A stretch of DNA of 64,000 bases from Parvimonas parva. GTDB taxonomy: Bacteria > Bacillota > Clostridia > Tissierellales > Peptoniphilaceae. Below, piece after piece: positions 60,700-64,000 of the stretch. The translations under genes and the position numbers were made by a program. The notes under the pieces were generated by a model, which was not told the origin of the DNA, did no database searches, and saw only the letters and a program-made list of their open reading frames with translations. The DNA lies in contig NZ_JACVDA010000002.1 in assembly GCF_016552165.1 (NCBI RefSeq), forward strand, positions 51,299 through 115,298, read 5' to 3'. The first letter of the stretch is position 1, and the number at the start of each line of letters is the position of its first letter.

Positions 60700-63600
60700 A
60701 TGGATAAAATTAATTCCATACAAAAAGTTGGTATGAAAAAGTCTAAAAGAATATTTGCATTTTTGTTTGCATTAGTAATGTTAATGCAGACTACGTTTGT
60801 ATCGTTTGGAAGTTTTGCAGAAGAAGCTCCAAAAAAGTTTAAAGCATACACTAATGCTAGGACTCCGGAATTTATAGAAATTGGAGAAATAGATGGAGGA
60901 CAAGTAAAGAACCCTATGGTTGCGTATTGCTTGAATTATAAATTTGCATATCCTAAAGTTAAAGAATTAAAGGATAAGTCAGCTGAATACACTAAATTAG
61001 ATTCAAAAGATTTGAAGGATTTAGAAACAACAAAAAAGGATAAAGATTTGTACGAAAATTTGAGAAGAGTTTTGTATAATGGTTATCCTACTGACGGAGC
61101 TCATTTTGTTGAATTTGGTAAGGTAAGTGAAAATAGAATGAGATTTTTAACTCAATATGCTATTTGGCATTATACAGATGAAAAGAGTGCTCAAGATTTT
61201 AAATTATCAGGATCTGAAAAGGAAATTTTTGAATCTTTAATAAATCCTAATTCTGAAAATTTAAGAAAAGTTCCGGATAGTTTTAATCCAACTTTATTTA
61301 AAAATGATAAGAGCATAAAAGCAGACAATTCTGCTAATGCTCATAAACCATATTTTCAAAATTTAATAGGTTCTCCTAAGTCTGACGATAAGACTTATGA
61401 TATTTATGCTCAAAAAGTTTGGGAAGGAATGACAGGTTCAGATAAACCTGTTGTTGAATTTGAATTACAAGAAAAAAATGGAGATAAAAAAGTTGATATT
61501 GCTAACAATCCAGTAGAAATGACAGTTTCTAAAGATAAAGAAATGTCTGATGTAGTTGTTTGGAAAGATTTAAAGAAATCACCAACTGAATATAAAGTTG
61601 TTGAAAAATATAAATCTGATGCAGATTCGAAAAAATATATTTCATCTTCATTAACAGGAAATGGTAGAAAGGAATCTCCTTACACAATAACTAATGGTAA
61701 ATTAAATTCTTCATTTATTTTACAAATAAAGATAAACAAACGTTGGGAAAATGTTGGTGGAGTTGAAAAACCGGAAGTTTATTTAGGTTTATTTAGGAAA
61801 ACTGCAACAAAACAAGAAGAATTAGTTACTAAAGATATGTTAAAATATGGAATGGGACAAAAAAACCACCCAAATTTTGAGAATCCTATAAAAGTAGATT
61901 CTTCTCAAAGTATATTTACAAAAGATCTTACTCAACTTAACTTATTAGGTAAAGTTGACGGAAACGATGAAAATAGCGAATCTTATATTTACTTTATGAA
62001 AGAGTTGAAAAAAGTAGGAGAAAAATTTGAAGATTTTGATGCTAAAGGTTTTACTAGTAAATTAGAAACTAATAATTTAAAGGATACTAACCCTATATTT
62101 ACTTTTACTAATACTTATACGGGTAAATTTAAAATAAATATAAGTAAGAAAAAAATAGTAGGCGAAGATGAATTACAAGGAGCAGATTTAAGAGTTCTTA
62201 AATCAACGGGAGAAAATGTAATAAGTTGGACTTCTTCTAATAAGCCAAAAGAAATAGAACTTACAGAAGGTGATTATAAGTTAGTTGAAGATACTGCACC
62301 TGCTGGATATGAAAAAGTTTCAGTATTTGAATTTTCAGTTAATAAAAAAGGTGAAGTAACTTTGAAAAATAATGTTGAGGGAGTTAATGTTGATAATTCA
62401 AAGAGTACTTTAATCGTTAGAGATAAAGACGAAAAAGTTAGTAAAAATATAAAAATCAGCAAAATTAGTAATGATCAAACACCACTTAAAGATGTTGAAA
62501 TAAAGATTACTAAGATTAATGATAAAACTAATCTTGATACAGATATTTCTTTAAATCCAGATAAAGATATTGTTGCTAAATTTATAACAACAGGAACAGA
62601 TGAAGAAATTTCATTAAAACCAGGTTCATATAAGCTTGAAGAAATTTCAACTCCTGAAACTCATGAAAAGTTAGAGAAAGTAATATATTTTGATGTTGAT
62701 GAAAATGGAACAATAACTCTTAAAGCTGGTGAAGATTATAATAATATTGCTGTTGCTGATAAAGATAAATTAACAGTAATAAATAAGAAAAAACCAGAAG
62801 AATTAAAGGAAATTTCTATAAGTAAGCAAAACTTAGCGGGAGAAGAAATTGAGGGAGCGAGGATTCAAATAAAAACTCTTGACGGACAAGTAGCTAAGGG
62901 TAAATTAGGAGAAGAGTCTGATAAAGAATTAATTTGGACTTCCGGAAAAAATTCTCAAAAGATTTCCTTAAAAGCTGGAACATATATATTCCATGAAGAA
63001 ACAGCTCCAAAGGGATATACAACTGTAACAGATATTAAGTTTACGGTTAGTAATGACGGAAAAATTTCTGATTTAAAATTCTTTGAAAACGGAAAAGAAA
63101 CGAAAGCTCCGACAGAAAACGAATCAAAAGTTGAAGGAGAAACTAAACTTGTTGTAAAAGATAAGATTGAAGAAAAAGCTGTCATAAATACTTCAATAGG
63201 ATTTGATGGAAACTTTGCTCAAGCTGGACAAGAATTGAACTTGACTAAAGATAAGGCTGGAACTGATAAAACTGTTGAAGATAAAATAAATTATGCAAAT
63301 TTACCAAGTGGTCAAAAATATACTTTCAAGGCAGATTTATATGAATTCCCACTAGATGCTAATGAATGGAAAAATGTAGGTTCTACTCAGGAGACTGTTG
63401 ATGTTCCAGAAATTGGAAGTGGAGAAATTAAAGTTAAGTTTGAAAAAGTTACATTAAATGTTGGAAGTAAATACACAGTTGTAGTAAAAGTTGAATCAAA
63501 TAATAATTTATTGGAAAAAGAAAGTAAATTAGAAAAACATATCATCAATCATAATGAAGACAAAAATGATAAAGCTGAAACTATAATAGTTGAAAAAGAT

Positions 63601-64000
63601 ATTCCGCAACCAGAAGAATTAAAGGAAATTTCTATAAGTAAGCAAAACTTAGCAGGAGAAGAAATTGAGGGAGCAAAAATTCAAATAAAAACTCTTGACG
63701 GACAAGTAGTTAAGGGTAAATTAGGAGAAGAGTCTGATAAAGAATTAAGTTGGACTTCCAGAAAAACTTCTCAAAAGATTTCCTTAAAAGCTGGAACATA
63801 TATATTCCATGAAGAAGCAGCTCCAAATGGCTATAAAACTGTAACAGATATTAAGTTTACAGTTGATAATGACGGAAAAATTTCTGATTTAAAATTCTTT
63901 GAAAATGGAACAGAAAAGAAAGCTCCGACAGAAAACGAATCAAAAGTTGAAGGAGAAACTAAACTTGTTGTAAAAGATAAGATTGAAGAAAAAGCTGTCA
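60700..64000 (+). CDS. Thioester/isopeptide-domain surface adhesin or pilus-tip protein, incomplete at 3' end
   Basis: At least 1100 residues, open to the window end. A signal peptide (RIFAFLFALVMLMQTTFVSF) is followed by a thioester-type domain: MVAYCLNYKF supplies the Cys and RFLTQYAIWHYTD the Gln of the internal bond used for covalent host attachment in related adhesins. Cna-B/SpaA-like folds with Lys and EDTAPAGY or EETAPKGY motifs follow, then a VaFE-like domain (about residues 829-970). The block from ISISKQNLAGEE repeats with an 816-base period. GGAGGCGT precedes ATG 60700; a sorting signal should lie beyond the window. Confidence 0.88.
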   Translation, partial: MDKINSIQKVGMKKSKRIFAFLFALVMLMQTTFVSFGSFAEEAPKKFKAYTNARTPEFIEIGEIDGGQVKNPMVAYCLNYKFAYPKVKELKDKSAEYTKLDSKDLKDLETTKKDKDLYENLRRVLYNGYPTDGAHFVEFGKVSENRMRFLTQYAIWHYTDEKSAQDFKLSGSEKEIFESLINPNSENLRKVPDSFNPTLFKNDKSIKADNSANAHKPYFQNLIGSPKSDDKTYDIYAQKVWEGMTGSDKPVVEFELQEKNGDKKVDIANNPVEMTVSKDKEMSDVVVWKDLKKSPTEYKVVEKYKSDADSKKYISSSLTGNGRKESPYTITNGKLNSSFILQIKINKRWENVGGVEKPEVYLGLFRKTATKQEELVTKDMLKYGMGQKNHPNFENPIKVDSSQSIFTKDLTQLNLLGKVDGNDENSESYIYFMKELKKVGEKFEDFDAKGFTSKLETNNLKDTNPIFTFTNTYTGKFKINISKKKIVGEDELQGADLRVLKSTGENVISWTSSNKPKEIELTEGDYKLVEDTAPAGYEKVSVFEFSVNKKGEVTLKNNVEGVNVDNSKSTLIVRDKDEKVSKNIKISKISNDQTPLKDVEIKITKINDKTNLDTDISLNPDKDIVAKFITTGTDEEISLKPGSYKLEEISTPETHEKLEKVIYFDVDENGTITLKAGEDYNNIAVADKDKLTVINKKKPEELKEISISKQNLAGEEIEGARIQIKTLDGQVAKGKLGEESDKELIWTSGKNSQKISLKAGTYIFHEETAPKGYTTVTDIKFTVSNDGKISDLKFFENGKETKAPTENESKVEGETKLVVKDKIEEKAVINTSIGFDGNFAQAGQELNLTKDKAGTDKTVEDKINYANLPSGQKYTFKADLYEFPLDANEWKNVGSTQETVDVPEIGSGEIKVKFEKVTLNVGSKYTVVVKVESNNNLLEKESKLEKHIINHNEDKNDKAETIIVEKDIPQPEELKEISISKQNLAGEEIEGAKIQIKTLDGQVVKGKLGEESDKELSWTSRKTSQKISLKAGTYIFHEEAAPNGYKTVTDIKFTVDNDGKISDLKFFENGTEKKAPTENESKVEGETKLVVKDKIEEKAV
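62794..63609 (+). repeat. 816-bp in-frame repeat, unit 1
   Basis: Begins CCAGAAGAATTAAAGG and encodes one SpaA-like plus one VaFE-like module (272 codons). The next unit starts at 63610 with the same sequence. Confidence 0.9.
63610..64000 (+). repeat. 816-bp in-frame repeat, unit 2 (cut by window end)
   Basis: Nearly identical to 62794-63184. Scattered substitutions, for example GARIQ to GAKIQ and APKGY to APNGY, show that it is a true second unit and not an exact copy. Confidence 0.9.

Noticed and set aside
62794..64000. Tandem repeats considered as CRISPR or satellite DNA
   Set aside because: Units are 816 bp, in frame and encode protein domains; no short direct repeats with unique spacers occur anywhere in the window.

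Overview
This is a very A+T-rich chromosomal window from a Gram-positive anaerobe, most likely a Firmicutes/Tissierellia coccus of the Peptoniphilaceae such as Parvimonas. That identification is inference from gene order (tmk-darA-holB with ricT nearby, ftsEX, tilS-hpt-ftsH), strong GGAGG ribosome-binding sites, TTGACA-17-TATAAT promoters, choline-binding-type cell-wall repeats and a pilin/adhesin-like surface protein. No 16S gene is present to confirm it.

Layout. 1-3.5 kb: 3' part of prfB, a 31-residue membrane ORF, recX, a GIY-YIG protein, an unknown helical protein, a PC4/YdbC-like protein and a membrane-anchored J-domain protein. 3.6-9.7 kb: peptidases pepT and pepD, a HIT protein, rpsU, pseudouridine catabolism (psuK, psuG), a small membrane protein and the remnant of a TfoX-like gene. 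9.7-13.2 kb (minus): pyruvate phosphate dikinase and its regulatory protein. 13.4-19.5 kb: an L,D-transpeptidase, a BofA-family protein, tmk, two tandem c-di-AMP-receptor (DarA) paralogs, a degenerate holB, then asnA and ricT on the minus strand. 19.7-27.7 kb: an FtsX-type ABC exporter (minus) and uvrB-uvrA.

27.7-31 kb is an accessory island: a 685-residue secreted protein with C-terminal cell-wall-binding repeats, behind a consensus promoter and a roughly 330-nt structured leader. It is flanked by a 212-bp direct duplication of the uvrA 3' end. A DUF4143-type ATPase, a DJ-1 protein and rlmN follow.

33.9-38.2 kb (minus) is the most interesting region: a compact five-gene operon encoding radical SAM/SPASM protein, PqqD-like recognition element, second radical SAM/SPASM protein, ABC exporter and, last, a 51-residue Gly-rich precursor-like peptide with one Cys. 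It looks like a RiPP biosynthesis locus that I cannot assign to a named class. It has a perfect consensus promoter with a 12-bp palindrome in its spacer.

38.4-60.5 kb is core: ptsH-ptsI (with a cre-like site), ftsE-ftsX-M23 hydrolase-Ctp protease, prpC-prkC-rsgA-rpe, obgE-yhbY-nadD/yqeK fusion-rsfS, ridA, tRNA-Lys(CTT), an isolated dltD, apt-rqcP-divIC-tilS-hpt-ftsH, a membrane protein and an OGG-type glycosylase. From 60.7 kb to the window end is an incomplete thioester/isopeptide-domain surface adhesin with 816-bp repeats, behind a promoter whose spacer contains an (AT)8 tract and so could phase-vary.

All calls are by reading; no database search was possible. Protein family names rest on recognised motifs and gene order.
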